This document shows positions 33,411 through 42,573 of a stretch of DNA of 64,000 nt, in pieces. The notes under the pieces were generated by a model, which saw only the letters and a list, made by a program, of their open reading frames with translations, was not told the origin of the DNA and ran no database searches. A program made the translations under genes and the position numbers. The stretch comes from Hyphomicrobium sp. MC1 (GTDB lineage: Bacteria; Pseudomonadota; Alphaproteobacteria; Rhizobiales; Hyphomicrobiaceae): the NCBI RefSeq assembly GCF_000253295.1, contig NC_015717.1:2108001-2172000 (forward strand), in the 5' to 3' direction. Positions within the stretch are counted from its first letter, which is position 1; the number at the start of each line of letters is the position of its first letter.

Positions 33411-34274
33411 TCAATCCGGGAAAACAACAGTCTTGCGACCATTGAGAAATACGCGATCGTCAAGGTGGTAACGAATTGCTCGCGCCAGGACGCGCCGTTC
33501 GATGTCCCGGCCTTTGCGGATAAGGCTATCGGGCGAATCCAGATGCGAAATTCGTTCAACGTCTTGTTCGATAATCGGCCCCTCATCGAGATCGGCAGTC
33601 ACGTAGTGCGCCGTCGCACCCATTACCTTGACACCATAAGAGTGGGCCTGGTGATATGGCTTAGCGCCTTTAAATCCCGGCAAGAATGAGTGATGGATGT
33701 TGATTGCGCGCCCCGACAGCTTGGCGGAAAGATCAGTAGAAAAAACCTGCATATAGCGCGCGAGGACAACCAAATCTGTTTGGGTGCTGTCTATAATTTC
33801 GATCAGCTTTTTCTCTTGTTCGGCCTTCGTCTCTTTCGTTATCGGGAGATGATGAAACGGTATGTTGTTAAAATCGGCCTTCGCGTAGGCATCAACCGGG
33901 TGGTTCGATACGATGGCAGTGATAGTCATCGGAAGTTCGCCGATACGCCAGCGATAAAGTATATCGGACAGGCAGTGATCGAACAGCGAGACGAGAATAA
34001 GAACGCGTGCAGGCTGCTCGCTGTCTCGGATAGACCACGTCATATCCAGCCCGATAATCCCTCTGGCAAAGTCTTCTCGAAGCCTGTCGAGATCGATCTG
34101 TCTTCCGGATGATCCAAAAAGCACCCGCATGAAAAACCTGCCGGTGTCACCATCCTGGTATTGATGCGATTCGTAGGTTTTTAGATCTTGGCTGGAGAAG
34201 AAGTTTGCGATGAACGGGGCAATAGCGTTGCTGTGCGGACAGGAAAATTTCAGGATATAGCGTTTGTTCGTCAT
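33411..34274 (-). CDS. purU: Formyltetrahydrofolate deformylase
   Basis: A 287-residue hydrolase that releases formate from formyl-H4folate. It has an N-terminal ACT-like domain (about residues 1-80; KFSCPHSNAIAPFIANFF) and a transformylase domain with the conserved INIHHSFLPGFKGAKPYHQA (partly cited) and the Asp in DLDEGPIIEQDV. The ATG at 34274 begins at the family N-terminus; an earlier start at 34355 would add 27 unrelated residues. It is the formate-producing last step of H4folate-linked chloromethane oxidation. Confidence 0.94.
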   Translation of the reverse strand: MTNKRYILKFSCPHSNAIAPFIANFFSSQDLKTYESHQYQDGDTGRFFMRVLFGSSGRQIDLDRLREDFARGIIGLDMTWSIRDSEQPARVLILVSLFDHCLSDILYRWRIGELPMTITAIVSNHPVDAYAKADFNNIPFHHLPITKETKAEQEKKLIEIIDSTQTDLVVLARYMQVFSTDLSAKLSGRAINIHHSFLPGFKGAKPYHQAHSYGVKVMGATAHYVTADLDEGPIIEQDVERISHLDSPDSLIRKGRDIERRVLARAIRYHLDDRVFLNGRKTVVFPD

Positions 34275-34367
34275 GAAGCTGTTCTCGAAGGTTGATGAGC
34301 GCTGATTTGGCGTAAGCCCGGCCCAGATACGTTGAAGAAATGCTATGGGGCGCATGCCCGACGCTCG

Positions 34368-35264
34368 CTAGTGCGCACCGCTGGACGCTGCGATCCAATT
34401 GAGCGTCTTTTCCCATCCGCCAAACGGGAAGAAATGCAGATCTATCCCTTTAAGGGCGTAAGCCTCCGTGCCGATACGAAGTTGGGAAATGACATCGCCA
34501 GGATCTTGGTCACGCATGGCCTTGAGGATTGAACCGCCTTGGCGACTTAGCCCTTTGAGCGATGCGCCGACGCCGCAAAGCATTGCAAACTTGATGAGCT
34601 TGGGTAGCGACGTGACCCCGGCGACCCCGAACCTAATCGGGACGTCGATTCCTGCTTTCCGTAGACCGGCCCCCCAGGCGGCCATTGCAGCGCCATCGAA
34701 GGCGAATTGCGTCACGATTTCGGGAACCAGCGAAAGCTCACGCGCAACGTTGATCTTCTCCAACAACGTCGGCACCAGGATCTCTGGGGGTATGGATGGA
34801 TGGCCTTCGGGATGTCCAGCGAAGAAAATGCGTTTAATACCTGTTCGTGGAACAATGGAGTGCGAGAGTAACTCCATGGCGCTATGCATCGGCGGCACGC
34901 TATCCGAAGAGTTGCCACCGATCATCAAGACCGTTGTAACCCCAGCGTCGCTCAGCGCCGAGAGATGATTTGCATATTCGTCTCGTGATGTGAAATTGCG
35001 CGCCCCAAGATGACAGACGGGTTCGTATCCCATCGCTTTAATGCGGGCGGCCGCGCCGGCCTGCGCCGCAAGTGACTTGCCGCCGATATGAGTAAGAAAA
35101 ACGAACGAACCCGGCTTCAGATTGGCCGCTGTCGGATGAAACGTTGCAACGTGCTCAGGAAGAAGTTCGATTGAGATATTGCCCATAAGTGGCTTTTCGC
35201 TTGCTAGCGAAGATCCGTCTTCATTGGGCTGAGTGCCGGCGAGCGAAGTCGTTAATCGAGTCAT
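34368..35264 (-). CDS. metF2: Methylenetetrahydrofolate reductase-like protein of the cmu pathway
   Basis: A 298-residue TIM-barrel flavoprotein-like enzyme related to MetF but of the divergent short type found in cmu clusters. It oxidises methyl-H4folate to methylene-H4folate. Visible features are SIELLPEHVATFHPTA at the start, HLGARNFTSRDE in the position of the HxxxR region, MIGGNSSD and FAGHPEGHPSIP (the MetF GYPEGHP motif). Its ATG overlaps the hutI stop (ATGA). Assignment as MetF2 relies on this motif and on context. Confidence 0.88.
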   Translation of the reverse strand: MTRLTTSLAGTQPNEDGSSLASEKPLMGNISIELLPEHVATFHPTAANLKPGSFVFLTHIGGKSLAAQAGAAARIKAMGYEPVCHLGARNFTSRDEYANHLSALSDAGVTTVLMIGGNSSDSVPPMHSAMELLSHSIVPRTGIKRIFFAGHPEGHPSIPPEILVPTLLEKINVARELSLVPEIVTQFAFDGAAMAAWGAGLRKAGIDVPIRFGVAGVTSLPKLIKFAMLCGVGASLKGLSRQGGSILKAMRDQDPGDVISQLRIGTEAYALKGIDLHFFPFGGWEKTLNWIAASSGAH

Positions 35265-36571
35265 GATGTGATGGGCTCTTGGGTTGGAAGAAACACAGAA
35301 TTAATTGGAGGTATCTGCGTGGAATCGAATTCGCGTACTGGACTTCCGCTCAGCCATGTGGAGCAGCAAAGGGGTGCGCCCATCCAGTAGATGAGATCCT
35401 CGGGATGCTCCGCGTCCCAGATCGCAAAGTCGGCATTGGCCCCTGGCGTCAATTCACCCACAACACCCGAAAGCCCGAGAGCCTTCGCCGCTCCAACGGT
35501 TATTCCTTGGATCGCTTCCAGAGGTGAGAGCCCAAAGAGCGCACAACTCAGATGTGCTGCCGTAAGAAGATTTGTTGTCGGGGCCGTACCCGGATTGCAA
35601 CCCGTCGAGATTGCAATCGGCACTCCGGCCTCGCGCAGTTTATCGACGGGCGGCCGCTGCTTTGCACCGAGTTCAAGATGGGCGATTGGCAACAGGATTG
35701 CTGTCGTTCGCGCAGACGCAAGGGCTTCGATAGCGACGTCATCGGTGTAATTGAGGTGCGCTGCGGCCTTCGCGTAGAACGCTGGAGCCAGGGCAGCACC
35801 AGCGCTATCGCTCAGGTGGTCTGCGGAAATGCGTGTGGGAATTTTGCGCTTATATGCCGCCTCTAGTAAGGTGCTCGCGTCATCAAGAGAAAACCCGATC
35901 GTTTCCTCGCAATACGCTTCGACAAAATCGCATAGCTTTCCCGCATGTGCTTGAGGAATAAGCTCCGAGCAGATGAGTTCAATGAAATCCTCGGGTTCAA
36001 TCTGTGAAGGATAGACATGACCGGCCAGCAGAGTTGCCTTAACACGCGCGAGTCCTGCCTCGTCGAGACGACGGGCGACGCGCAGCATCTTGAGTTCGTT
36101 GTCGACGTCAAGGCCATACCCCGACTTGGTCTCGATCGTCGTGACGCCACCCGAGACAAACCAGCGGAGACGACGCAGTGCGGATGAATAGAGTTCGTCT
36201 TCTGAAGCAGCGCGCGTTGCTTCGACAGTTGCGAAGATTCCGTGCCCTTCCCAGACAAGATCCGAGTAATTACGGCCGGATGCCAACTCGGCAAATTCCG
36301 TTCGGCGATCCCCGGAAAAAATGAGATGCGTGTGGCATTCAACGAGACCCGGAGTGATGAGGCGACCGCCCGCCGACCACGTTGGCAAATGGCGCAGGTT
36401 GGACGGAAGTTCGTCTTTGGAGCCGAGCCAAATAATCTTTCCTTCCCCAACGACGGCAGCACCGTCGCGCAAAAAACCGTATCCGGTATCGTCGGCCTCA
36501 CGTTCGCGCATCGTAGAAAATGTTGCGTCGATTATGACCCGCGGACCTTCGGGCATGGCTTCTTTAAGCAT
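35261..36571 (-). CDS. hutI: Imidazolonepropionase-like amidohydrolase
   Basis: A 436-residue metal amidohydrolase of the HutI family. It has PGLVECHTHLIFSGDR (metal His pair), then GHVYPSQIEPEDFI (metal His) and ISADHLSDSAG, and the metal Asp is replaced by the family DCNPGT-like STGCNPGTAPT. HutI acts in histidine degradation, but no other hut genes are present here. Its place in the cmu operon matches what I remember from H. chloromethanicum, where its role is unclear. It may be an accessory that acts on a formimino or folate-related compound. Confidence 0.9.
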   Translation of the reverse strand: MLKEAMPEGPRVIIDATFSTMREREADDTGYGFLRDGAAVVGEGKIIWLGSKDELPSNLRHLPTWSAGGRLITPGLVECHTHLIFSGDRRTEFAELASGRNYSDLVWEGHGIFATVEATRAASEDELYSSALRRLRWFVSGGVTTIETKSGYGLDVDNELKMLRVARRLDEAGLARVKATLLAGHVYPSQIEPEDFIELICSELIPQAHAGKLCDFVEAYCEETIGFSLDDASTLLEAAYKRKIPTRISADHLSDSAGAALAPAFYAKAAAHLNYTDDVAIEALASARTTAILLPIAHLELGAKQRPPVDKLREAGVPIAISTGCNPGTAPTTNLLTAAHLSCALFGLSPLEAIQGITVGAAKALGLSGVVGELTPGANADFAIWDAEHPEDLIYWMGAPLCCSTWLSGSPVREFDSTQIPPINSVFLPTQEPITS

Positions 36572-36631
36572 GGCGCTTTGTCTCCCTGATCTTGAGGGCG
36601 GCGGCGCACTCGCCGTCGCATGCCAGGTTCC

Positions 36632-37726
36632 CTAAATGTCGTCGAAATCGATTAGAATGTGCCTGCTCGCTGGTCGCGCCAGACACGCAAGTAGCAGCCC
36701 TTCGTCGAGATCATCCTGCCGCAGGGTTTTCAGAACACCGGAGCGAACACTCGCGGACCCCTTTTTAATTTTCGCGATGCAAGAGGAGCATGTGCCCTCC
36801 TGACAGGAGAACGGAACGGGAGCTTCTCCGCGTATCAAGGCCGCAAGTATCGTCTCGTCAGGCTCCGGAACGACGCGCGTTTCTTCGCCTCCGACATTTG
36901 CAACTATCTCTTCGCATATAGCGCTAGGTTCACCGACCTCTTCCGTACCAGCGACAAATAGGGGTGGCTCATCCGCGTCGTCCTCGAGGACGAGATCGAA
37001 GCTTTCTCGGCGAATAGCTGATGCATCGACGCCGTGAGACAGGAAAAAAGCCTCAGCGGCGTCCATGAATGATTCAGGCCCGCAGAGATAAACGATGAGC
37101 GGGAGATGAGAAGCGTTGCCGTCCCAAAGATCCTGACGAGAAAGTAAGTATGCGCTGTCAAGTCGACCGCGAGGTCCATCCCAAGTGGGGCCCGGCCGCG
37201 ACAGCACATGTTCTAGCGCGCAAGTCCGGAATATATTTGGAAGCTCGTCTACGTCTTTTCGAAGGATGATATCGTCCAGTGCCCTGCTGCCGTAGGCGAG
37301 GGTGATACGATGACCAACACCATCTGCCAGTAGTTTCTGCGCGATAGGCAGGATCGGGGCGATGCCACTCCCGGCGGCGAGCAGAAGCACGCGATGAGCA
37401 CGATCCAGTGGCCTGAAAAATCGACCGCGCGGCGCTGCGACTTCAATCCTGTCACCTTCGTTGACTCGGTCAACCAACCACGACGACATCCGGCCGCCCG
37501 GAATTTTTTTAACCGTTATGCGGATGCCTCGCGAATCGTCGGGCGCTGAGCTGAGGGAATATTGCCGTGTGACTTCCTCGCCGTTTATTTCGGCACTTAC
37601 GGCTATGAATTGCCCGGGACGGTGAGCGAAAGCGCTCCGCAAATCCGTCGGCACGCTGAGCCATAGACTTGCACAGTCGTCGGTCTCTCGTTGCTTGCGT
37701 TCAACACGCAAGGAGTAAGTAGACAT
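36632..37726 (-). CDS. paaE: Ferredoxin-reductase-type oxidoreductase with C-terminal [2Fe-2S] domain
   Basis: A 364-residue electron-transfer protein. The N-terminal two thirds form an FAD (RQYSLSSAP) and NAD(P) domain (LLLAAGSGIAPILPI). The C-terminal part is a plant-type ferredoxin with CQEGTCSSC and a final Cys about 30 residues later (LLLACLAR). Name by position and resemblance to PaaE. It may reactivate the corrinoid of CmuA when the cobalt is oxidised, as proposed for reductases of other methyltransferase systems; this is inference. It lies 60 bp before the hutI start and 24 bp after the fmdB stop. Confidence 0.9.
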   Translation of the reverse strand: MSTYSLRVERKQRETDDCASLWLSVPTDLRSAFAHRPGQFIAVSAEINGEEVTRQYSLSSAPDDSRGIRITVKKIPGGRMSSWLVDRVNEGDRIEVAAPRGRFFRPLDRAHRVLLLAAGSGIAPILPIAQKLLADGVGHRITLAYGSRALDDIILRKDVDELPNIFRTCALEHVLSRPGPTWDGPRGRLDSAYLLSRQDLWDGNASHLPLIVYLCGPESFMDAAEAFFLSHGVDASAIRRESFDLVLEDDADEPPLFVAGTEEVGEPSAICEEIVANVGGEETRVVPEPDETILAALIRGEAPVPFSCQEGTCSSCIAKIKKGSASVRSGVLKTLRQDDLDEGLLLACLARPASRHILIDFDDI

Positions 37727-37750
37727 CGATAACCTCGGTTTCGAGAACGG

Positions 37751-38077
37751 CTAATCTTGATCGGCGATACCGTTCGCCTTGCGAATTTCTTCTCGGAAGG
37801 GATTTGGCTTGGTCAAATGGATGGCGCAGCGGCAGTGATAGGAATGACCACATCCCTTCCCTTGCCGCTGCGCCTCGCCCGCTACATCCCGGGAGCTACC
37901 GGACCGGTTGGCAGTGCTGGCACGCGAACGGAGGATATTCACGGCAAACACCGGACCTAACGTCATGCTACCTCCGCACCCGACACAAATGAGTTCGAGT
38001 TTTTTTGCGAGTTCGTAGTTGACGAGCACATCGCGGCACTCGTCACACTTATCGCAGCGGAACTGATAAAGCGGCAT
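37751..38077 (-). CDS. fmdB: FmdB-type zinc-ribbon protein
   Basis: A 108-residue protein with an N-terminal zinc ribbon: MPLYQFRCDKCDECRDV, then the second Cys pair in CVGCGG. The C-terminal half is Arg-, Ser- and Cys-rich with a further CGHSYHCRCAIH, unusual for FmdB. The ATG at 38077 is preceded by GGAGAG. FmdB proteins are regulators or metal-handling factors of formamide/amide and methyltransferase operons. The gene lies 33 bp after the cmuA stop. Confidence 0.85.
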   Translation of the reverse strand: MPLYQFRCDKCDECRDVLVNYELAKKLELICVGCGGSMTLGPVFAVNILRSRASTANRSGSSRDVAGEAQRQGKGCGHSYHCRCAIHLTKPNPFREEIRKANGIADQD

Positions 38078-38110
38078 AACCATCTCTCCCGAGCTTCACC
38101 CGAGCGTGTT

Positions 38111-39955
38111 TTAAGCAGCGGCCTGAAGGTGGTCTTTCACGAGAGACACAGCAGCATTGGCATCAAGACCGTATTTGACGCCCATCTTGTCCGCGACGCC
38201 CTTATTTGCAGCGGCGCCACCGCACATCAGAAGGTACTTGTCGCCCTTCCCCGCCTTATCGAGTAGCTCTTTCACTTTCTCTACGTAGACGGTCGAAGAA
38301 TTTGTCATCACCGACATGCCGATGGCGACAGCATTTTCCTTCTCGGCACTCTCGATGAACTGCTCAGGCTTTACGTTCTTGCCCAGGTCAATGACTTTAA
38401 ACCCGTTGGCCTTCAGCATCAGACAAACGAGATTTTTGCCGATATCTTGGGTATTGCCACGCACAAGACCAACAACGACGGTGCCAGTCGGGCCGCCGTC
38501 ACCGCCGGCCTGCTCGAGCAGCGGGGTTAGGATCGGCATCGCCTTATCCATAGTCTTTGCGGCCTTGAGCATGTCGGTGACGAAACGCTCATTGCGCTCG
38601 TACATGTCGCCAACGACCTTCATGCCGAGAGACAATCCGTCAAAGACGATGTCCTGCGCGGTCATTCCACGCTCAAGACCTTTCTTCACCCACTCGATAG
38701 CCTTATCGCCGTCATATTCCATGATGGCTTCGACGAGTTTCTCGTTGACTTCTTGCTGAGGGGTTAGCTCCTTGTGATGCGTCTTTGCTTCGGCGACATC
38801 GGTATCACCTGCGGTCGACGGCGCACGCTTGCCTGGATGCTTTGGGTGGCCTGCCAGGTAGACGTTTGACAAGTCTCCCAGCGCAGCAACATCCATCGGA
38901 TATTTGATGGACGCGCATGTCTCAATCATCGCCTTCAAATTCTCGTCGGGAATCGTCCAGTCGATATCGCATCCCGGCATGACGATGAGGCCACCGTTAT
39001 AGCCGACCTCGGCGGCAAGCTTTTTAACTTCGTTGGCGACGTCCGTCGTCGATCCGTGCATCAACGTGGAGAATGGCGACAGCGTCCCCATCAACGATAT
39101 TTGACCGCCGATCGCACGTTTGGCGTGATCCATTCCGGGATACATATCGCCGTTGAAATTGAAGCACCCATTGTTGGCGATGTCGCGCCAGATCGGCTGA
39201 GTGAACGTGCAGGTGTGTGTGAAGCCGATGCCTCCGATTTCCTTGATGTAGGCAAAAAGACGCTTCTGATACGGCAGCCCGAACTCGCGATAGGTGTCCG
39301 GCGGCAGAATGTCCGAGGAATTGAAGGGATCGAGAATGTTGCAGACGTCAATTCCGGCTTCGAACATCATTCGGCAGACGTTCTTGACGATATCGAGTGC
39401 AAGCTCCGTCACTTCCTTCGCGTAATCAGGATCATCGCTGATGTAGCTCAGGAACTCGCTCGATCCGGTCATCAGCTGCGCCGTCGTAATCGGACCGCCG
39501 ACTGGTGTCGGCATGGCGTGCGTGTCCTTTACGCCTTGCGCGATCATCGTTCGCGCTTCCTTTTGGATCTGAAGAACGCGCTCGGATGGCTTAAAGCCTT
39601 CGCGAAGATACTTTTCTTTATAGCGATAGAACGCCTCTTTCGTCGGCGTCGGATGTTTTACGAGCGAGGGCTGAGCGTACGGAAGATAATCGAGTTCGCA
39701 CCCCTCAACGCATTCCACGGGCGTAAAAAGATCCGTTCCCGGAATGATGACGTCCCCGCCGAATTTCTTCAGCGCCTTGATCTTGGCATGAGCCGACGCT
39801 TCGCCATCGCGCAAGGCTTGATCAACGGTGATGCCGCCCTCACGAATGCCGCGTGTCATCAGGAGCGGCACACACGGAACCTGGTCCGGCAATGTTTGCA
39901 TCGTAACCGCCGCAAACAGGCGCTCGCGCGAAGTCATTTTGGGAACTTGAGTCAT
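38111..39955 (-). CDS. cmuA: Chloromethane methyltransferase/corrinoid protein
   Basis: A 614-residue two-domain enzyme that transfers the methyl group of CH3Cl to its own corrinoid and releases chloride. Residues 1-370 are a UroD/MtaA-type zinc methyltransferase with the likely zinc ligands His247, Cys249 and Cys329. Residues about 400-614 form the B12-binding domain (GNTQDIGKN at 500-508, then SVMTNS and CGGAAAN). In that motif the usual cobalt-ligating His (DxHxxG) is Gln503, so the corrinoid would bind without His ligation. The ATG overlaps the cmuC stop (ATGA) and is preceded by AAGGAGGAAGGC. The fused layout matches CmuA of chloromethane-degrading methylotrophs. Confidence 0.96.
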   Translation of the reverse strand: MTQVPKMTSRERLFAAVTMQTLPDQVPCVPLLMTRGIREGGITVDQALRDGEASAHAKIKALKKFGGDVIIPGTDLFTPVECVEGCELDYLPYAQPSLVKHPTPTKEAFYRYKEKYLREGFKPSERVLQIQKEARTMIAQGVKDTHAMPTPVGGPITTAQLMTGSSEFLSYISDDPDYAKEVTELALDIVKNVCRMMFEAGIDVCNILDPFNSSDILPPDTYREFGLPYQKRLFAYIKEIGGIGFTHTCTFTQPIWRDIANNGCFNFNGDMYPGMDHAKRAIGGQISLMGTLSPFSTLMHGSTTDVANEVKKLAAEVGYNGGLIVMPGCDIDWTIPDENLKAMIETCASIKYPMDVAALGDLSNVYLAGHPKHPGKRAPSTAGDTDVAEAKTHHKELTPQQEVNEKLVEAIMEYDGDKAIEWVKKGLERGMTAQDIVFDGLSLGMKVVGDMYERNERFVTDMLKAAKTMDKAMPILTPLLEQAGGDGGPTGTVVVGLVRGNTQDIGKNLVCLMLKANGFKVIDLGKNVKPEQFIESAEKENAVAIGMSVMTNSSTVYVEKVKELLDKAGKGDKYLLMCGGAAANKGVADKMGVKYGLDANAAVSLVKDHLQAAA

Positions 39956-41232
39956 GCCTTCCTCCTTGTTTTGCTTTTTTCAGTGCGTGAGACAGCAAGT
40001 AATGGGGCAGGAAACGGCGTCACGGTCGGATCATCCGATGGACATCCCGTCAGATCGATGGATGCTGGCCGTTTACCCGCGAGATCGGGAACGAGCGCTT
40101 CGTTTGCCCGAGCGACGGCATGCTCGAGGATGCTGCGGACCGGTCCTAGGCGGGCGAGATCGCTCACATCGTCCGGCGTGAGATGGCGCAAAAACTCGGC
40201 GCCAATCCGAGCTGCCTCGATGTCTTCGGCAACAGAAATATTGTCCATCGGCGCGGCAATGACCGGCGCACAGTCTGCAATCTCAGTGGCGAGAATAGCA
40301 ACAGACGCCATATTTTGGCTTTGCACGGAACGCCCGAGAGCGATGAGATCGTTGCTGCCATGGATGATAATTTCGCGCGGGATATCGCGTCGAATCTCTC
40401 CACTCACCATTCCGCGTGCAGCTCCGTCGAAATTGAAAATATCAATTCCGAGATCACAGATATCCCGCACTATGGGACGGATAGCGCCGCAAGAATGAAA
40501 GCAGAGCGCTGCGGGGGTTAGTTTACGAAGGCGTGAAAACAAGGTGCGCATCCGTGGACGCACGAAATTGCGAAAATCAATTTCGGACACGAACATGCTT
40601 TGCTGAAAGCCAAGGTCGTCGCCATAAATGAGAACGTCCGGTTGGCGCGGCAGGTGCGAGAGTAGGTGTTCATACGCCGATACGATTGTCTCGAGTGACC
40701 AATCGAGAAGGGCCGAAATGCTCCGCCAATTGCTTGTCATGTCGTCAAGACACACCCAGCTATTACGGAGACCGAAACACATGTCGAGTAGTCCGGGACA
40801 CGGGGCATCAGCGACCAAAACAAGGTCGTCAACGTCGGGCTCCGGGATCTGTATTCGGCTTGGCCAAACCGGGCGTGAATATCTGGCGATTTCAGCCAGC
40901 GTGGCGTGCTCAAGCGGGTGCCGCGAAGGCGTGGGCGTACCATCAACGACCAGCCATTCGATGCCGAATGGATCAACAAACGTATCATCCACGACATGCG
41001 GACGGTCGAAAAGTAATCCCGTTCGGACACAGTCAGAACCCAACGCCGTGCAATCCATTCCATTCAGCGGCAGCGTCTCCATCACGGGATGACCGACCCA
41101 TTGGACAGCCAGCGATGGGCGAGCGATCACGCGAATACCGGTGAGCGAGGACGTTCCGATATCGACCAGAATCGGGGCTGCTATCTCGCGGCCCCTATCC
41201 CTAAGCGCGTGAAACTCAGCACGGACACTCAC
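39952..41232 (-). CDS. cmuC: UroD-like methyltransferase of the cmu operon
   Basis: A 426-residue protein of the uroporphyrinogen decarboxylase/MtaA superfamily without a corrinoid domain. A possible zinc-binding set is CFHSCGAIRP (His and Cys near residue 250). The protein is distant from CmuA. CmuC is needed for growth on CH3Cl in the model strains as I remember, but its reaction is unknown. The GTG start at 41232 overlaps the cmuB stop by four bases, and its stop overlaps cmuA. The position cmuB-cmuC-cmuA is the order of the Hyphomicrobium cluster. Confidence 0.93.
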   Translation of the reverse strand: MSVRAEFHALRDRGREIAAPILVDIGTSSLTGIRVIARPSLAVQWVGHPVMETLPLNGMDCTALGSDCVRTGLLFDRPHVVDDTFVDPFGIEWLVVDGTPTPSRHPLEHATLAEIARYSRPVWPSRIQIPEPDVDDLVLVADAPCPGLLDMCFGLRNSWVCLDDMTSNWRSISALLDWSLETIVSAYEHLLSHLPRQPDVLIYGDDLGFQQSMFVSEIDFRNFVRPRMRTLFSRLRKLTPAALCFHSCGAIRPIVRDICDLGIDIFNFDGAARGMVSGEIRRDIPREIIIHGSNDLIALGRSVQSQNMASVAILATEIADCAPVIAAPMDNISVAEDIEAARIGAEFLRHLTPDDVSDLARLGPVRSILEHAVARANEALVPDLAGKRPASIDLTGCPSDDPTVTPFPAPLLAVSRTEKSKTRRKA

Positions 41233-42164
41233 TGAGTTGCTCCAAGTTTGAACATCCTGAGAAGAGCGTGCCCCTCCGGCAGGGTGTGCCCGTCAAGTTC
41301 CTGCGCAGCGAAGCCGTAGAAGACTTCAGCGGAGCCCGAGACGTGAGCGGCCATCGTCGCCTTTTCGATAATTCCGTAATGGAGGAAGTCTCCACCCGCA
41401 GCACGACAGGCAACAAGCGCCGTTGCCAGCGAGAGGTTGACCCATTCGCGCCCAAGATCGCGAAGCCCCGTCCACTGCGGAAAGCAATTAGAGAAGGCAC
41501 AGCCGGCTGGATAACCAAATCGACGTCGAACCGCCTCTATTCCTCTTATCGAGATGCCGACCGAAGGTGGATCCATTGCACCAAGATCGACGAGCGGTGC
41601 TTCGACTTTGATCTCGTTGAGCATCGGCCTGAAAACACGCTCGATCATCTCGCAACTGCCTTCTGGTGTCGGATCTCCGACGTCATTCGCGAGAATCATC
41701 ACGCACGCTGGGCGATGGCGGCCGAGTGCTTCGATAATACTGTCGTCAGTATCTTCATTTAGAGAAGCAAAGATCGCTCGGTTAAGGACACCAAGACGAT
41801 CTGCGCATTCGAGGCCCGCGATATGCACGTCAGCCTCTGATGCGTTGATCATAAAGGGCAGCTTGGTTCGGCCACCAACAAACTCGATGAATTTCTCCAT
41901 CGCTTCGGGCGAAGCAGCGATGACGTCGAACGCCATTTGCACGCCGTAGCGTTCGGAAAGCCCGTTGACCTTTTCGATAATTGCCGCGGCTTTAGCCTCG
42001 TCGAATGCGCCAGCAAAGGCGTCGGACACGAGAGAATGCTTATCGTAGAAGATGCTACCGACCAGTAAGCCGGTGTGGGAGCCGAGCGGCCCGCCGATCG
42101 TTACGTCGCCAATCTTGATCGTGTGATACTTTGACAGAATGGGCTTCGACACTAAGATCTCCAT
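41229..42164 (-). CDS. cmuB: Methylcobalamin:H4folate methyltransferase
   Basis: A 311-residue MtrH-like enzyme that moves the methyl group from the CmuA corrinoid to tetrahydrofolate. It opens with MEILVSKPILSKYHTIKIGD and contains SIFYDKHSL and the pterin-barrel features DVIAASPEAMEKF, MINASEAD and VDLGAMDPPSVG. The ATG at 42164 has GGAGGAAATGAC before it; an ATG at 42188 is less likely. It is the first gene of the operon, preceded by a promoter with two operator sites. Confidence 0.95.
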   Translation of the reverse strand: MEILVSKPILSKYHTIKIGDVTIGGPLGSHTGLLVGSIFYDKHSLVSDAFAGAFDEAKAAAIIEKVNGLSERYGVQMAFDVIAASPEAMEKFIEFVGGRTKLPFMINASEADVHIAGLECADRLGVLNRAIFASLNEDTDDSIIEALGRHRPACVMILANDVGDPTPEGSCEMIERVFRPMLNEIKVEAPLVDLGAMDPPSVGISIRGIEAVRRRFGYPAGCAFSNCFPQWTGLRDLGREWVNLSLATALVACRAAGGDFLHYGIIEKATMAAHVSGSAEVFYGFAAQELDGHTLPEGHALLRMFKLGATQ

Positions 42165-42408
42165 GTCATTTCCTCCTGCACGATGCACAGCGCGAGCCGG
42201 ACATCGCTGTCGATGCGCGAGGCAGCGCTGGCTGTTGTGTGAGTTAGGCGGAAGACAAATGCGTACGGTCCCTCTTCACGAAGGGCCGATAGCCACAAAC
42301 AATCGATCGAAATGGAAGACGGTGACTTATGATCGCCGTGGGAACGGCGCGATTGGTTTGCGAAAAGCGCTCCATGGTTCGTCGTTCGCTCCCTTTTTAT
42401 TTTTGTGA

Positions 42409-42426
42409 CGATACTGTCTTGTATCG
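42409..42426. promoter_or_regulatory. Operator-like dyad 1 (cmuB promoter)
   Basis: CGATACTGTCTTGTATCG, an 18-bp dyad with perfect 6-bp arms. On the minus strand it covers the -10 element of a promoter aimed at cmuB. Confidence 0.8.
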
Positions 42427-42446
42427 ACGTCTTTTTGTCACGTCAA
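42418..42446 (-). promoter_or_regulatory. Predicted sigma-70 promoter of the cmu operon
   Basis: Minus-strand -35 TTGACG (42446-42441), 17-bp spacer, -10 TACAAG (42423-42418). The -10 lies inside the dyad at 42409-42426, so a bound repressor would block RNA polymerase. Confidence 0.65.
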
Positions 42447-42452
42447 TAAGAA

Positions 42453-42470
42453 AGGTACAGGTCTGTATCG
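42453..42470. promoter_or_regulatory. Operator-like dyad 2 (tetR/cmuB region)
   Basis: AGGTACAGGTCTGTATCG, a second copy 104 bp upstream of the tetR start. It likely serves autoregulation of the repressor gene. Confidence 0.75.
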
Positions 42471-42573
42471 TTTTTAATGTTCTGCGTCGACATTTCCCTT
42501 GAAAGCCGGCGACAAATGACCGACTTACAGAGGGATGGCACCGTCCACAGCCGCGAGAACCCGAAGCGAAGAG

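Larger units (their letters stand above)
42165..42573. promoter_or_regulatory. Divergent control region between cmuB and tetR
   Basis: A 409-bp region holding two copies of the island's 18-bp dyad, 44 bp apart start to start. The cmuB leader would be about 245 bases long if transcription starts near the left site. The rest of the leader (42190-42400) holds no gene. Confidence 0.8.

Noticed and set aside
39056..40498. 480-codon open frame on the plus strand opposite cmuA and cmuC
   Set aside because: It is the complement shadow of two firm genes, with Arg-rich composition and no recognised motif.
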